The position numbers and the translations under genes are program-made. This document shows, one piece after another, positions 20,503-31,794 of a stretch of 64,000 bases of DNA (the first letter of the stretch is position 1; each line of letters begins with the position of its first letter). Location: contig NC_088321.1 of assembly GCF_910592395.1 (NCBI RefSeq), positions 14,138,001 to 14,202,000 on the forward strand, read 5' to 3'. Below the pieces are notes generated by a model. That model searched no databases, was not told the DNA's origin, and saw only the letters and a list, made by a program, of their open reading frames with translations. Source of the DNA: Lineus longissimus. Its lineage: Eukaryota; Nemertea; Pilidiophora; Heteronemertea; Lineidae.

Positions 20503-20811
20503 TGACTGTTCAAATGTTACAAACTTCCATCTTTAATGAGCATCTTGGCCTCGAAGATTAAACTCTTTCATATTAAAATCAAACAATGGCCGAGTGCCGT
20601 AACCGTGGCAATGCATATCCTACGCATGCTGATCTGAACGTAAAATCAATGTTCTCGTCAAACATCTCAAGAAATGACAGGTTGTCGAGTGTAACGATCT
20701 TGGTTGCCATGGCGTTTTTTCTTGAGGTGCTTGGAGCATGTGATGTGTGTTGTGGAGTGTTGTAAAGGAAATTATTGGGCCTGGTTTCAGAAATGAGCCA
20801 CATGAAGATGA
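20503..20811. other. Unassigned non-coding DNA
   Basis: No recognisable gene or repeat. Confidence 0.45.
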
Positions 20812-20910
20812 TACTGTAGAACCTCTATATTAAGGACACCCTCGAGACTGACAAGTGCTGTCCTTAATAGAGAGGTGCCTTGATTAGGGAGGCCAATTTG
20901 GGATCAGAAC
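20812..20910 (+). mobile_element. Pogo-like MITE fragment
   Basis: TACTGTAGAACCTCTATATT followed by AAGGACACC and TTAATAGAGAGGTGCC is the left half of the family best seen at 48095. The right inverted end is not found. Confidence 0.65.
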
Positions 20911-21269
20911 TAGCTAGTGTCTTTTTATTTCCCCTAGTGGCCTTCACTTCTTCTGGGAATAGTTTGAATTGCTTTAGGACCTACGGTCAGCCCTTAAAGC
21001 CTGTTGCAATCTAAATGTCTGAGTGATGTGTCTCGTCTAGCAAACCTACTTCACTGTAAGACATTGATCTAAAGGGTTAATCCATTAAATCAGTTTCCGT
21101 CTCCTACTCTTGACGAGTAAACCCGCTTTGTGGGATGAGGTCACATCGATCCCACGGCGGTCAATATGCACTCACCGCTAAAATGATTTAACTCTTGCGG
21201 TACTGGTGACATTGGTAGCCCTCACCATTGGCGAAGCTGGTGGAGAAAAGGTTCAAAAAGGTTCCTTTG

Positions 21270-21283
21270 CCCCCCCCCCCCCC
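21270..21283. repeat. Poly-C homopolymer (14 C)
   Basis: Uninterrupted C run, directly visible. Confidence 0.95.
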
Positions 21284-21349
21284 ACACGAACCAAAGACCA
21301 AAAAGCTAGCTTCGCCCTTACACACAAAGAAAGCTAAGACCCATGGTCT

Positions 21350-22690
21350 TCTAAACCTCTTTCCTATCAACATCAATCGCTATTAGCAGCGACAATGCCT
21401 ATTAGCGCATTGTTGACTAATCTCGTGGATAAGTCCGGTACCTGACATTGTCTGACTAGGGTCTGTAAATTGTCATTATTTCTGAACATTATGTCCACGG
21501 AGACATACAGGGTAAAGGTTTCAAAATCAACCTAACCCCATAATAGTTTTCCCCGTTGACATCAGTTCTTGTTAGCAGTAAGAATGCTAATTAGCGCTAT
21601 GTTCATGTTGTTGTCTAATTTTTTGCATAAGTCTAGTGCCTGACATTGTCATCAATTCTCATTATTTCTAACCGTCATGTCCACATAAACAAATAGGTTT
21701 TAAAGTCAATTACATGAAAAATTGGGCTCTGCTCGTAAAACTAGCCCAAAAAGGTTGGAACATTTGTCAGTTATTTGCTTCAAATGGCTAGTTCCTCGTC
21801 ATGCTTTGTCCGATTCTGGCATAGTAAGTGTTTTTGATACTTGGACTTTGAGGTTTCAGATGGGACTCCATTTTTTGCAAAAAATCATGGTACCATTTTT
21901 TTTACGAAATCGAGTATAACGCCATAGTATTTGGAGTGATTTTGTGGGACCTTTCAACAAGCTTTCTCATGGTACCGTCATTTTCTAGAGTCTGTGACTT
22001 TTGTGGAACCTTTCAAGAAGCTTTCTCATGGTACCGTCATTTTCCAGAGTCTGTGACTTTTGTGGAACCTATCAAGAAGCTTTCTCATGGTACCGTCATT
22101 TTCCAGAGTCTGTGACTTTTGCATTTCCTCAAAACTTTTTCTCCATCGACATAAATCCTTGTCACCAGTAAACAATGCATTTGCTAATTTAGTGCATTAG
22201 TCCAATGCCTGACATTGTCAGACTAGGGTCCATAAATTCTAATTATTTCAAACCATTACATCAAGACGCTGAACATATTGGAAACAAGTGACAGCATCTG
22301 TAGAACAATTTTCAGCAGAATAAGGTTTGAAAATCATCCAAACCCCATGACATCGGAAGTCAGTTTATGGTACCTTTCATCATGCTTTCTCGTGGTACCA
22401 ATTTTCAGTTGGTACCATTATTATCACTAAATTCTTCTAATTCCATGACATTGGCAGTGATTTTGTGGTTCCTTTCAAGAAGCTTTCTCATGGTACCATT
22501 ATTTCAACATTCTGTGACTTTTGCCCTTCCTCAAACTTTTTCCATGGACATCAATCCTTGTTAGCAGTAACAATGCTACATTAGCGTGTTGTTGGCTAAT
22601 TTAGTGCATTAGTCCAATGCCTGACATTGTCAGACTAGGGTCCATAAATTCTCATTATTTCAAACCATTACGTCCACACGCTAGACATAA
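21350..22690. repeat. Complex higher-order tandem array with GGTACC units
   Basis: A block holding ACATCAATCCTTGTTAGCAG, GTGCCTGACATTGTCAGACT and ATTCTCATTATTTCAAACC occurs four times (about 21365, 21555, 22145 and 22545). Between the second and third lies a nested 59-bp repeat, CTTTCTCATGGTACCGTCAT..TTCCAGAGTCTGTGACTTTT, at 21962, 22021 and 22080, with related GGTACC-bearing phrases at 22370-22500. The spacing differs between blocks, so the array grew in several steps. Confidence 0.85.
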
Positions 22691-22959
22691 AGGAAGTTCA
22701 CCTAAACGGACGCATACACGGCACATTAAGCATTTCTCTTGTTACCGTGGTAACCATTTGCACCTTGTTATGAAGATGGCACTGAGACAATAAGGAAAAG
22801 ATAAAGAGTCCATTAATTAATTAGATGAGATCAAATAACCCTTTTGGGCATAAAACGTACGTCCTGCATCTTCTTCTTTTTCTTCTTCCTCTTTAGATAT
22901 TTCACATTTTATACTTCAGCCAAAAACAAAGATGCCATCCCTCGGTTTATTCCTTTCAT

Positions 22960-23227
22960 AGCGGATGACATGTACAGCACGTCTTATGCATGGCCCCATG
23001 ACGTGCCTGTGACGTGCGTAGCACGTCATAACTTTCTAAAATCTGAATTTACCAGCACTTGGTCCCTCTAAACATGCCAAACACGCTCAAGGATAAATAG
23101 TATCGATGGTGACACTTTTTAATAGTTTCTACCGTTCAGATAAAAGTAAGCTCTTCTGTTCATTATTGGTATTCACTGTCAGCACAAGATCACGCCGGCC
23201 AAAAATGATATCAGCAGAGAAAGGGTT
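22960..23227 (-). mobile_element. MITE-like repeat R4 (copy 1)
   Basis: Read on the minus strand it begins AACCCTTTCTCTGCTGATAT and matches the block at 44413-44705, which begins TTAACCCTTTCATTGCAGCG. Shared internal phrases include CATGACGTG..GGCCCCAT and the TCTCTAAACATGC / ACCAGC.CTTGG segment. A third partial end (TTTCGCTGCGG region) is at 30160-30247. No coding capacity. Confidence 0.7.
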
Positions 23228-23654
23228 ACTAAGTTTCTTAACGATGTGTCGTAAATTCTCTCGATCCTGCGATTGATGTGCGCCAAGGGAGCACCTTCAA
23301 TTAAACAAACGTGACATATTTAACGAGGATGATAAATAGGGTCGTGAAATCGGAATTAATTAATTGTAATTTTGATGTGGAAGATTGAAACTGGTTTTAG
23401 AAATTTTAGAGCAACAAACTGCAGATAAAATTTAAGTCGAACGCACTGAGATTTTTGTTTAAAGTTGCACAGTTCTGCTCAAACAGAGGTCAAAGGAAAT
23501 TAAATACCAGGGTCCTATTTCTTCTTTGTGATCAGATGGACAGTTACTGCAGTTCTCTAATGGTACCAATTATGACGGAGTTGTTCTAAATTTCATCTTA
23601 AAAGGCAGTTTTTGGTCAACTAACACCAGAAATGCGAACTTTAATGATAGTAAG
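23228..23654. other. Unassigned non-coding DNA
   Basis: No recognisable feature. Confidence 0.45.
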
Positions 23655-23838
23655 TACTGTATGGATATATTCGAGGGTCTGTCGGATGAGACCAAAAGCC
23701 GTCGTCACTTGTACCCGAGTGTCAATGGCTGGGCAAGTAAAAAATCCCCAATGGGTTGACAATGGATCCACACCATACATCTTGCAAACATCTAATAGGG
23801 TTAAGACGCCGGAAATGATGATGATAATGATGATGATA
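23655..23838 (+). mobile_element. SINE-related fragment with (GATGAT)n tail
   Basis: GGTCTGTCGGATGAGACCAA, TACCCGAGTGTCAATGGCTGGGCAAG (read in two parts) and AATAGGGTTAAGACGCCG match the distal part of the block at 47433-47700, and the element ends in a (GAT/AAT)n tail. The same opening phrase, GTCTGTCAGATGAGACTG, begins at the last bases of the window (63977). It shares its middle domain with the SINEs but has another tail, so it appears to be a second SINE type. Confidence 0.6.
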
Positions 23839-23894
23839 ACTGCACTATGGGTATGTTTATTCCTAATGACTATCAGGGTGACATATGAAAACAT

Positions 23895-24080
23895 TGTACA
23901 ATAATGAACTACACTTTTGATTTAACGTGTCTTTAGTAGAAAACAAAGGGTTTTTTGTACAATAATGAACTACATCTTTAATGTAACACGTCTAAAGTAG
24001 AAAGTAAAGGTTTTTTGTACAATAATGAACTTCACCTTTAATCTGACACGTCTAAAGTAGAAAGTAAACGTTTTTCTGTG
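23895..24080. repeat. 60-bp tandem array (3 units)
   Basis: TACAATAATGAAC occurs at 23897, 23958 and 24018, each followed by ACACGTCTAAAGTAGAAA and a T run. It accounts for the repeated peptide in the minus-strand frame at 23970-24212. Confidence 0.9.
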
Positions 24081-24454
24081 CATTCTCTTGATAAGCTGTT
24101 TGTCAAATCTCGGAATCAAAAACTTTTTTCCTGAAATGCAAAACGTGACCCAATCAACATTATCAAAATTGCGTTTAATTAAATCTGTTCTGTCACATCT
24201 TTCTCCACGCAACCTTGTTAAAAGCGGCGTTCCCTCTCGCGCGGATCAATCTTCCGGACTCGCTCATTCATGGCGAGCCAGTCTCATTTATCAGAATTTG
24301 CATTTTATACGAAACCAGGTCCTCAGAAGTCGTAGAGTTGCGTTGTCATGGTAACGAATGGTACCAGGTATGGTGTTGATGTGTTTTAAGAAAAACTCTG
24401 TGGAGTAGTCTTGTGTGTGGAGGCGGGTAACTTTAGAAGTATGCCGGGCAAGGA

Positions 24455-24690
24455 CACCAGGGCCAGGTTGTTCAAAGCTCTGCTATCTGGTTTGGCGGCC
24501 GCTAAACCACCGTTATCTTAGCAGGCCGCCAAATTCACTCCGTTAAGCTTAGCGGCCGCTATGCCACCGCCACCAGAGACCTGATCCACCTTGCTGATGA
24601 TAGAACTGTATGGAGCCACATCGTTGATAGCTCAGGGTCGCTCCAGTGGCCCCATCGCTGCGAGACAGTATGATGATGATGATGGTGATG
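24455..24690. other. CpG-rich hairpin region with two NotI-type sites
   Basis: TTTGGCGGCC and GGCCGCCAAA face each other across about 24 bases near 24489-24532, and GCGGCCGC occurs at about 24494 and 24552. A GTTGTTCAAAG element end precedes it and a (GAT)n tract (about 24669-24690) follows. The block is much richer in CpG than its surroundings. Confidence 0.65.
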
Positions 24691-25004
24691 ATGGCACTGA
24701 GCTGGTTTCATTGACAAAAGACCAAAAACACACTCCAAGCAGAAACAGACAATAGCGGTCACTGTTATACCCTCATTTAACACCCACAATCACTATTATC
24801 AGCCTCATTAGAAACAGGCTATTGCATCGAATCATGTTTTTATACGAAGTCGCCAAGAATCACGCTTGCCGTCAACGCAATTAATACGCAATGTTTCCTG
24901 GATACAGCAGATTGATTGACTTTAGCGATGGCTAGTCGAGTGTTAAATGCTTGGCAAACAGCTCCAAGACATTCTGACAACATTAACTCCATTCTCCAAG
25001 GCAG

Positions 25005-25262
25005 ACATTGCGATTGCGTAGTGTAATCAGACTGAAAATGGCTGCGACTACAGATTCGCACTCACTTTGGGGATAAAATACAAAAATGTGTGTCGTTTTA
25101 CATAAAATTAGGTCAACTTAAATCTTTCAATGTTACATTTTAACCATGTCACAGACTTTCGGGTGACTAGGGGGCCTTAAAGTTGTATGAAAATGAAATG
25201 GCCCAGCCCAGGCCGCTCTAGGGGCAATGGCGGCCTAATCCTGCAGGGACGGAACAACCCAA
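25005..25262 (+). repeat. Interspersed repeat R5, copy 1
   Basis: CATTGCGATTGCGTAGTGTA..AATCAGACTGAAAA, CACTTTGGGGAT, CCATGTCACAGACTT, AATGGCGGCC and GCAGGGACGGAAC recur in order at 29897-30150, and the distal part again at about 37700-37805. Nature unknown; no inverted ends or coding capacity seen. Confidence 0.65.
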
Positions 25263-26724
25263 TCAAATATAGACTTCCGGTCGATCGAACGTCGGAGTTG
25301 GGGTCCAGTGTGCTGCAAGCTCACGCTTTTAACACAATAGAACAGTTTAGGAGCTAAGTTTGTATTGAATGATTTTAGGCCTAAAGAGGTGATGCAGATA
25401 CACTCTGTGAAATAGTAAAGGCTAAAAGTCTATAATGCGATAGTCTGAAATGATTTCTCGATTTCGTGATGGCTGTATTTGTTGTGACGTCTAGTCGCTT
25501 TTCTTGTTTACTCAGAGCTGGTCTTTTCCTGATCTCAAGTGCTCACAAAATCCACAACGATCAATCCCATAAGCCTCCAACCAGCACAGCCTAACATCCC
25601 TGACCCCGCATTCACTGCACGGCATCATGGGTAAGATTGATGAGACGAATATGTAAATTGGGTGTCGGTGTTGTAGCGCGAACGTCCAATCTATATTATT
25701 ACACGTCGCGAAAGAACGCTGCAATTGCTTCCAATCAATTTTGCTGGAAAGTCTTCCGTTCGTTCGTTTCATGCGAAACACAATTCCGTGATGCATAGAC
25801 GTTTGTGCGTTCGAAGCCGTACAACCCTGTGTAATTCTGCCGACTCAATTGCGAGATTTGTCGAGTGAAATCGAATAATCTTTGACACGGGCGTTCAATA
25901 ATATTCAATTTTCTGCGATGGGGCTCTGTGGAGGAGTGGGGATAAAGAGATGAAGGGGCGTCTCAGGGGTTGTTGGAAAGTCTGGATTAGTAGTGAAGGC
26001 TGTTAAGGAAAGACCTTGGAGGGTTTTTCAACTGATATAAACAGTCTGTTGGGGCAGTAAGCTGATCCAAGGGGCACCAGAAAGCCACCAGTCTGTCCCA
26101 GGGGGTACCGGGCTTTGAATTTGAGTGAGATGTAGCAACTCAGGCCATCAAGATCGGTAGAATCGAGTCGACTACCAGTCCTGGTACTTGTAGTTAACCA
26201 CTATGGGTTTTTTTCCCAAACAAAGACCAAATCGAGGAGATTATTATCAAATCGCAGGACCATGTCCCTTTGCTAGATAACGAATTTGGTCACTCTGCGA
26301 AAACATGCTCCTCGATCTACGAACATCAACTCATAGCACCAGATCTTTTGACCGTTTCTGCAGATTGCTGGAAGTGTCCACCAACCTCACATAATGTATC
26401 TTACGGACGTCCAATGCTCAGCTAGACCAAGTCCCGAATCCTCTGACCACCCCGGTACGTGAATGCATCACCAAATTAACCAAACACATCGTACAAGACC
26501 ATAGACTGAAACAATCCGACTATGCCAGTACGTGAATGCTTTCACCAAATTAACCGAACCCATCGTACACGCGCCCAATCTGACTGTCAGGCCCATCACA
26601 GTAACCATATCAATATTTCAGAGCACCAGTCGTGCAGCTGAGCTCCGAGTCCCATGTGGCCGCGGCTTATGATGGACTAGGTGGGGGACTAATGCGATTG
26701 GTGGGATTAAATCGGAGCGTTTGT
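25263..26724. other. Unassigned non-coding DNA
   Basis: No convincing gene. The minus-strand frame at 25512-25796 includes a CSECG...CGFC cysteine pattern that I could not tie to a zinc-binding family. Confidence 0.45.
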
Positions 26725-26910
26725 TAGCATTGGCGCAGCGGCATATGCATGGAGGGTAATATATCGCGTTCAAAGGTGGAACAGAGGACTTGGAGTTTGC
26801 TTCCAATGAATCTTTGCAGTTGTTTGCATTGGCGCAGCGGCATATGCAAGGTGGGTAATGGATTGGGTACAAAAGGATTTGGATGAAAGTGAAAATGTGC
26901 AATCACACTG
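26725..26910. repeat. Two-copy tandem duplication (99 bp)
   Basis: GCATTGGCGCAGCGGCATAT starts at about 26728 and about 26827, with the flanking TGGAGGGTAAT and GGTGGGTAATGG also alike. A third, weaker relative is at about 27130-27185. Confidence 0.85.
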
Positions 26911-26968
26911 GTTTGATGTGACCCAGTGCAGCTAAGGTATGAGGACAAGTTCATCACCTGGATATTAG

Positions 26969-26985
26969 CCCCCCCCCCCCCCCCC
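26969..26985. repeat. Poly-C homopolymer (17 C)
   Basis: Uninterrupted C run, directly visible. Confidence 0.95.
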
Positions 26986-26999
26986 AGCCCATCTCCTCC

Positions 27000-27945
27000 T
27001 AAACTTGACCCTGTAGCACATTCTCCCATCCCACTGGACAGTGGTAGGAGAAAATGTCTGGGGTAAATGTCCTAGAATTGACAAATAATGTCGATTAAAT
27101 CGTAGAGTTCGTTGGTAGAACAGCTTAAGCATGGAGGGGATTGGACTGGGTACAAAAGATATCAGAGGAAGGGAATGTGAGCAGTCACAGTACACGGCTC
27201 ATCTACAGATTGAAGGTACCCGCTTTCGGCTAAAGCACCACGCAAACAAGTCCTGTTTCTGACAGACTCAACATTGCCAGGTGAATTCTTTGAGAGGACA
27301 GGCTGAATATCAATGTTGGGATTCAGAATTGACACCCCAATGTTGACAGAATTCTGATATTGCATAGGGATTCAGCAGAACTAGTATAAATCCAGAGTTG
27401 GGATGTATACTCTTTTGAAAGGGGGTTCCAGATAGGTAACCCTTCCCTTGCAAGTCTTTGCCAGACTTTGCTCTGGGTGCAGCCAAATACCCGATTGGGC
27501 CTGTTTGGATCTACGATTTCATGATAACACACATGTCGCGAGTTACGGACGAATCATTCCATGATAAACTCTGCCACTTGGAACCACTAATGATTACAGT
27601 AATAATTCACGAAATTAATCAAACTCGCTTTGTTCAGACATCACTCCAGATGTCAGCGCGATGAATGGACGTTGATCGTATCAAACTCTCTGGCCTCGTC
27701 TTATCTTGACCCCACAGCCTCTCTCTGACATGTCGCGCCAGAAACTAATCACGCAGGACGACTTATTCGCGATATTGGAATAATTCTTGATAGGACATAT
27801 GTCGCATGATAAACGGTGATTACTCTAATGAAATGGTGTTGGTGAAAGTGACAGGTAGATTCATTTTGAATGCAGGTGACATGGGTGATGTTGTGAGCAG
27901 ATGTAAACTACCAGTCTCCAATCTTTGGCTTGATTACGATAGAAT
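27000..27945. other. Unassigned non-coding DNA
   Basis: No gene or named repeat apart from the weak repeat relative at 27130-27185. Confidence 0.45.
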
Positions 27946-27947
27946 GT

Positions 27948-28160
27948 TTCATTTTGGCATTTCTTAAAGTCATTTTGGCATTCCGACATTTCCCCTAGAC
28001 ATTTTTGGCATTTTCTTATGGCATTTTGGCAATTCACCAAGGTATTTTGGCATTTCCCCAAGGCATTTTGGCATTTCTTCAAGAATGCATTTTGGCATTT
28101 CATCAAGTCATTTTTCATTTTGGCATTTCCGTGAGTCATTTTGGCATTTCCCCATTTTGC
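27948..28160. repeat. ~21-bp minisatellite CATTTTGGCATTTC
   Basis: The phrase CATTTTGGCATTTCNNCAAG is reiterated about nine times with variable spacers. The minus-strand frame at 27861-28139, rich in KCQNA-type repeats, is simply this array translated. Confidence 0.9.
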
Positions 28161-28317
28161 TAGTTTGTAATTCTTACATTATGAGAGCACTGCATCCAGT
28201 TAAGCAAAACTCAAATTGGTGCTCTTGCAAAGATATTGTGATATACAAAAATAACTTTGAAATTGGAACTCCAGTATTACCTCTGCTACTATACCGCATA
28301 AAAAAACTTGTCATTCT

Positions 28318-28567
28318 GCTGCAAACTTTGATGTACACATTTGTGACCCGCTCTATCAAAACTAGGCGCTTGTCGTATCTGAAATTGACAGGTTGATACG
28401 GACTTGTTGTTCATTTCCCTATTGTAGACCTTTTGTGAAATGTGACCAAATCAGTTTGTAATAGATTTCACAAAAGGTCTACAATAGGGAAATGAACAAC
28501 AAGTCCGTATCAACCTGTCGAGTTCAGATGCGACAAGTGCCTAGTTTTGGTAGAGCGAGTCACATTT
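28318..28567. mobile_element. Foldback element FB1 with ~100-bp arms, copy 1
   Basis: The left arm (28342-28441) and right arm (28465-28565) are near-perfect inverted repeats around a 23-base loop containing CCAAATCAGTTTGTAATAG. Arm ends read GTGACCCGCTCTATCAAAAC and the complement of GTTTTGGTAGAGCGAGTCAC. ATTT flanks both ends and may be a target duplication. A second copy at 38598-38850 differs by about ten bases and shares 24 additional left bases (GCTGCAAACTTTGATGTACA), which are thus part of the element. No transposase. As RNA it would form a long hairpin. Confidence 0.9.
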
Positions 28568-28800
28568 TGGCTAAGGACTTACAATTCCTTTAAATCTTTT
28601 CAAGGTGCGTGATACACAATGTACAGAAAGCAGAAAATGCAATTAAAAACCAATCATCACTCAGCTTCACTTCCATGTCAAATCGTCTTTGTTGGGAATT
28701 TTCTAAAAATAGATCTTAAGCCTTTTTAATTGCGAGTTTTCTTCTGTTCTGTACTAATCTTTTGTCACCTTGTGACAGCTTAGTTGAAACGATTTTATAT
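28568..28800. other. Unassigned non-coding DNA
   Basis: Nothing recognisable. Confidence 0.4.
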
Positions 28801-29260
28801 TCATTGATTGTCATGACATTTTCAGTCATCAGGTTTCCATTGATTAAAGGCAATTAAATTAGCGATACATATTGAATGAATGGTTCAGGGCCTGTACACA
28901 GGTGTTCAATCGAGAGTACACAGGCCCTGAGCGAGTATTGTCAATTTATGTACTATCCAATGTTAGATGACGAGTGTCATGAGACTTTCAGTCATCATCA
29001 GGTACCCATTGGTTAACAGCAAGTAAATCAGGGATATATATATGGAATGAATGGTTCAGGGCCTGTACAGAGGTGTTCACTTGAAGTATACAGGCCCCGA
29101 ACCAGTATTGTCAATTTTCTGCCGATTGGTGTCAAAGAGGGTATGGTGTCAATAAAAGCAAATACATAAATGCCCTGAATCAGCAAAGTCAAGAGATAAG
29201 CACTGGAGGCACTGGCTTGTCTCTTAACTATGCTGATTCAGGGCTCAAGTAGATGTTGAT
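28801..29260. repeat. 171-bp tandem duplication plus three hairpins
   Basis: TGGTTCAGGGCCTGTACA occurs at 28881 and 29052, each time as the left arm of a stem whose right arm is TACACAGGCCCTGA or TATACAGGCCCCGA. A third stem follows at about 29170-29250, with GCCCTGAATCAGC facing GCTGATTCAGGGC and the inner GTCAAGAGATAAG facing CTTGTCTCTTAAC. The first two hairpins belong to the two tandem units; the third has a different arm but shares the CCCTGA end. Confidence 0.8.
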
Positions 29261-29896
29261 ACAATCAATATCGTTTTCAAACCAAAATCCAATAGCTGTA
29301 TCTGTAATATTTGTCTCCGTGATACACTTTGTCAAATTCACTATCATTTCGCCATAAAAACAATTACCTCAACTGAACTATAAAGTGTGTTTCATTGAAA
29401 CAGGAACTGTAAGTGCATTAGCGTCCTTGAGGGCAAAATCAACTTGAGCAGACGAGATTTAATGGAATTGTAATTAATTGTGGACATGATAATGGGAATG
29501 CTACATTTCTCTATTGCGCCCTATTCTGTTACCATCTGCTGATGATTCAATGGGCTCCTTCCTGGACATGGGATTATTGGTGTGTTACTGGCATGCAGCA
29601 TCTATGACCCCAATCTCCAAAGCAGACATGACGTTCAAGCATATTTCTCTCTGCAGGCATTTTAGCGTCCATGTCGTATACACCTTTCCAGAAATGGGGC
29701 GCTGAGTGTCCGAAATAGTGATGTCATAACGGGAAACTAGGCCTTATGGTGGAGGGACAAAGGAGATAGTCATGGTTGACCAACACACTTGAATGCCTTT
29801 AATGACGGACAAGGGGGAAAAAGTTAGTTCCAATGCAAACCACCAATTTCGGGAAGCATGTATAAGTCACGTTAATTTGACATCTATATGCATTAT
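29261..29896. other. Unassigned non-coding DNA
   Basis: A 63-codon frame at 29514-29705 has no motif I recognise. No other feature. Confidence 0.45.
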
Positions 29897-30150
29897 ACAT
29901 TGCGATCGTGCAGTGTTATCGGACTGAAAAAAGGATCGTTTATTGATTCATGTTCACTTTGGGGATGGAAGGACAATAAATAAATTATGTTTGAAATAAA
30001 GCAGGTTCAACCAAAATGTTTTAATGTCTTATTTGAGCCATGTCACAAACTTGGCCCTAAAAGTCTCATGATGATACGTGTAAATGGCCTAAAATCGAGG
30101 CAATTTGGTGGCAATGGCGGCCAATGCAGGTAGGAATGGAATGATGTCAT
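29897..30150 (+). repeat. Interspersed repeat R5, copy 2
   Basis: Matches 25005-25262 in the same order and orientation with about 25-30% differences. Confidence 0.6.
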
Positions 30151-30159
30151 CAATGAATA

Positions 30160-30247
30160 GAGTTCTGCTGTACAGCATTGGTATGCATTGCTGCGCATGG
30201 ACTGGGTTGCGCAGGCCGAAAAATGATTTCCGCAGCGAAAGGGGTTA
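30160..30247 (-). mobile_element. MITE-like repeat R4, terminal fragment
   Basis: GGCCGAAAAATGATTTCCGC and GCGAAAGGGGTTAA are the inverted end of R4 as seen at 23190-23227. Confidence 0.55.
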
Positions 30248-31134
30248 AAAATGCTGTTGCTGCTGTTGCAAGCTTCTCAATTCTGTCATTCTGTCACTAC
30301 ATCATAATTGCGTGTTGTGGTCTTCAGCATTGAATTATATTTGTGTCACATTGAAGTTGATGTTCCATTTCAATAGGTTCTCCAGTCAACCCCTTAATTT
30401 ATGCCCACTGGACCTAAACTTGTAACATGTGAGAATAAAGTACGATAAGACCATTGATCGTAATATGGAAAATCATATAGCATGATGGGGACACAAACTT
30501 ATTGTTCCATTAAATGCTTGAACGAGTTTTGTGCATTTCCTGTGCATAGCGTGCAGAATGCATTATCATAATTATGCAATAATCACCATCTTTGCACACA
30601 GGTCACTCTGAGGCCAGTTATTTTAGTTCATCATTCCACTCATAGGTGGCCAAGTGGAACGTGGACTGTGGACTTCCTCCCCTCCCTCTCCCTAAATCAA
30701 CCACAGAGCTGGCACTCCTTGTTCAACCAGTACATTCAGGCATTCAGAATGTGATAATAAAGACTAGTCTGAACCGCAAACTCTTGTACATGTATTCTCA
30801 AAAACAGCCATCATCTCATGCCTATGCCTTACAATGTACTTCATAATAGTCATATTGCACCTTCTGCATCTCCTCTAAGAGGTGATAATGTCTCTTATCG
30901 CTAGCACATCATCACTGTAAACAAGGCTGCGCAATCCAGTCATTTCTTGTTTGGGTATTACATGATTGCTCAGTAACAGAAGGAATTATGTTTCAATGCA
31001 ACTTCTGAGCATCATATTAATAAAGGGTTAGGGGTAATGTTCCGAAATCCCATTACAAAAAGGGCCCGATCCCATATCCTGCTATCATGCTATTTCTACT
31101 CGATATGTAAAAAAGTTCTGTTCAAGCAATGATG
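30248..31134. other. Unassigned non-coding DNA
   Basis: A 66-codon frame at 30646-30846 has no recognisable homology. No other feature. Confidence 0.45.
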
Positions 31135-31525
31135 TTGACACCTGCGAGACAAAGCCTCATTATAAAACCAATTTATTGCATCGTAGTAACCACCTCTTGT
31201 TCTCAAGATGATGATAAAGTCACATTAATTTGACATCTATATGCAAGGTTTATGATGCAACATTTCTGGATATGACGATATGTCTATTACAGTATCCAAT
31301 CACATTGGGTAATGAAGAGGTTTTTTGTCTAGTTTTCCTATGATATTTTCTAAAGCAAAGGTCTGTTAGCGGTGTTTGATGATGCACTTCAGATCAGGTA
31401 TTTAAGTTTCCACCTGCGAGGCAACGCATCATTACAAAACCATTTTATTGCTTTCAAATTACACCTCTTGTTCTCAAGAAGATGGTAAAATCACACTTAT
31501 TTGAGTTCTTTATGAGCCTAAAAAC
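31135..31525. repeat. Two-copy tandem duplication (~273 bp)
   Basis: CACCTGCGAGACAAAGCCTC at about 31139 and CACCTGCGAGGCAACGCATC at about 31412 begin related blocks, both continuing to CACCTCTTGTTCTCAAGA. Confidence 0.75.
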
Positions 31526-31794
31526 AGAATAATTGATTTCTCCTAATATGTTTCGCAATATGTGTTCCAATGCTAGACACAGTGTGAAGAGGTTGTTAGG
31601 GCAACTAATAATGTTGTATGACATATTTTTATGCCTCACTCCAAAGATGGAGAGCATACGAGGGGCATAGCCATTAGCGATCTATTAAACTGTTGACTTT
31701 GCTGCGTCCCTGGACGTTACTTGTCACTTTTTCTTGCCCATGGAGTTAATTATCTGTATTAAATTGGCCTAATAAAATACCTATGAAACCTACT

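Noticed and set aside
25512-25796. Cysteine pattern CSECG...CGFC suggesting a zinc finger
   Set aside because: Spacing does not match a zinc-finger family I know, there is no second module, and no gene context supports it.
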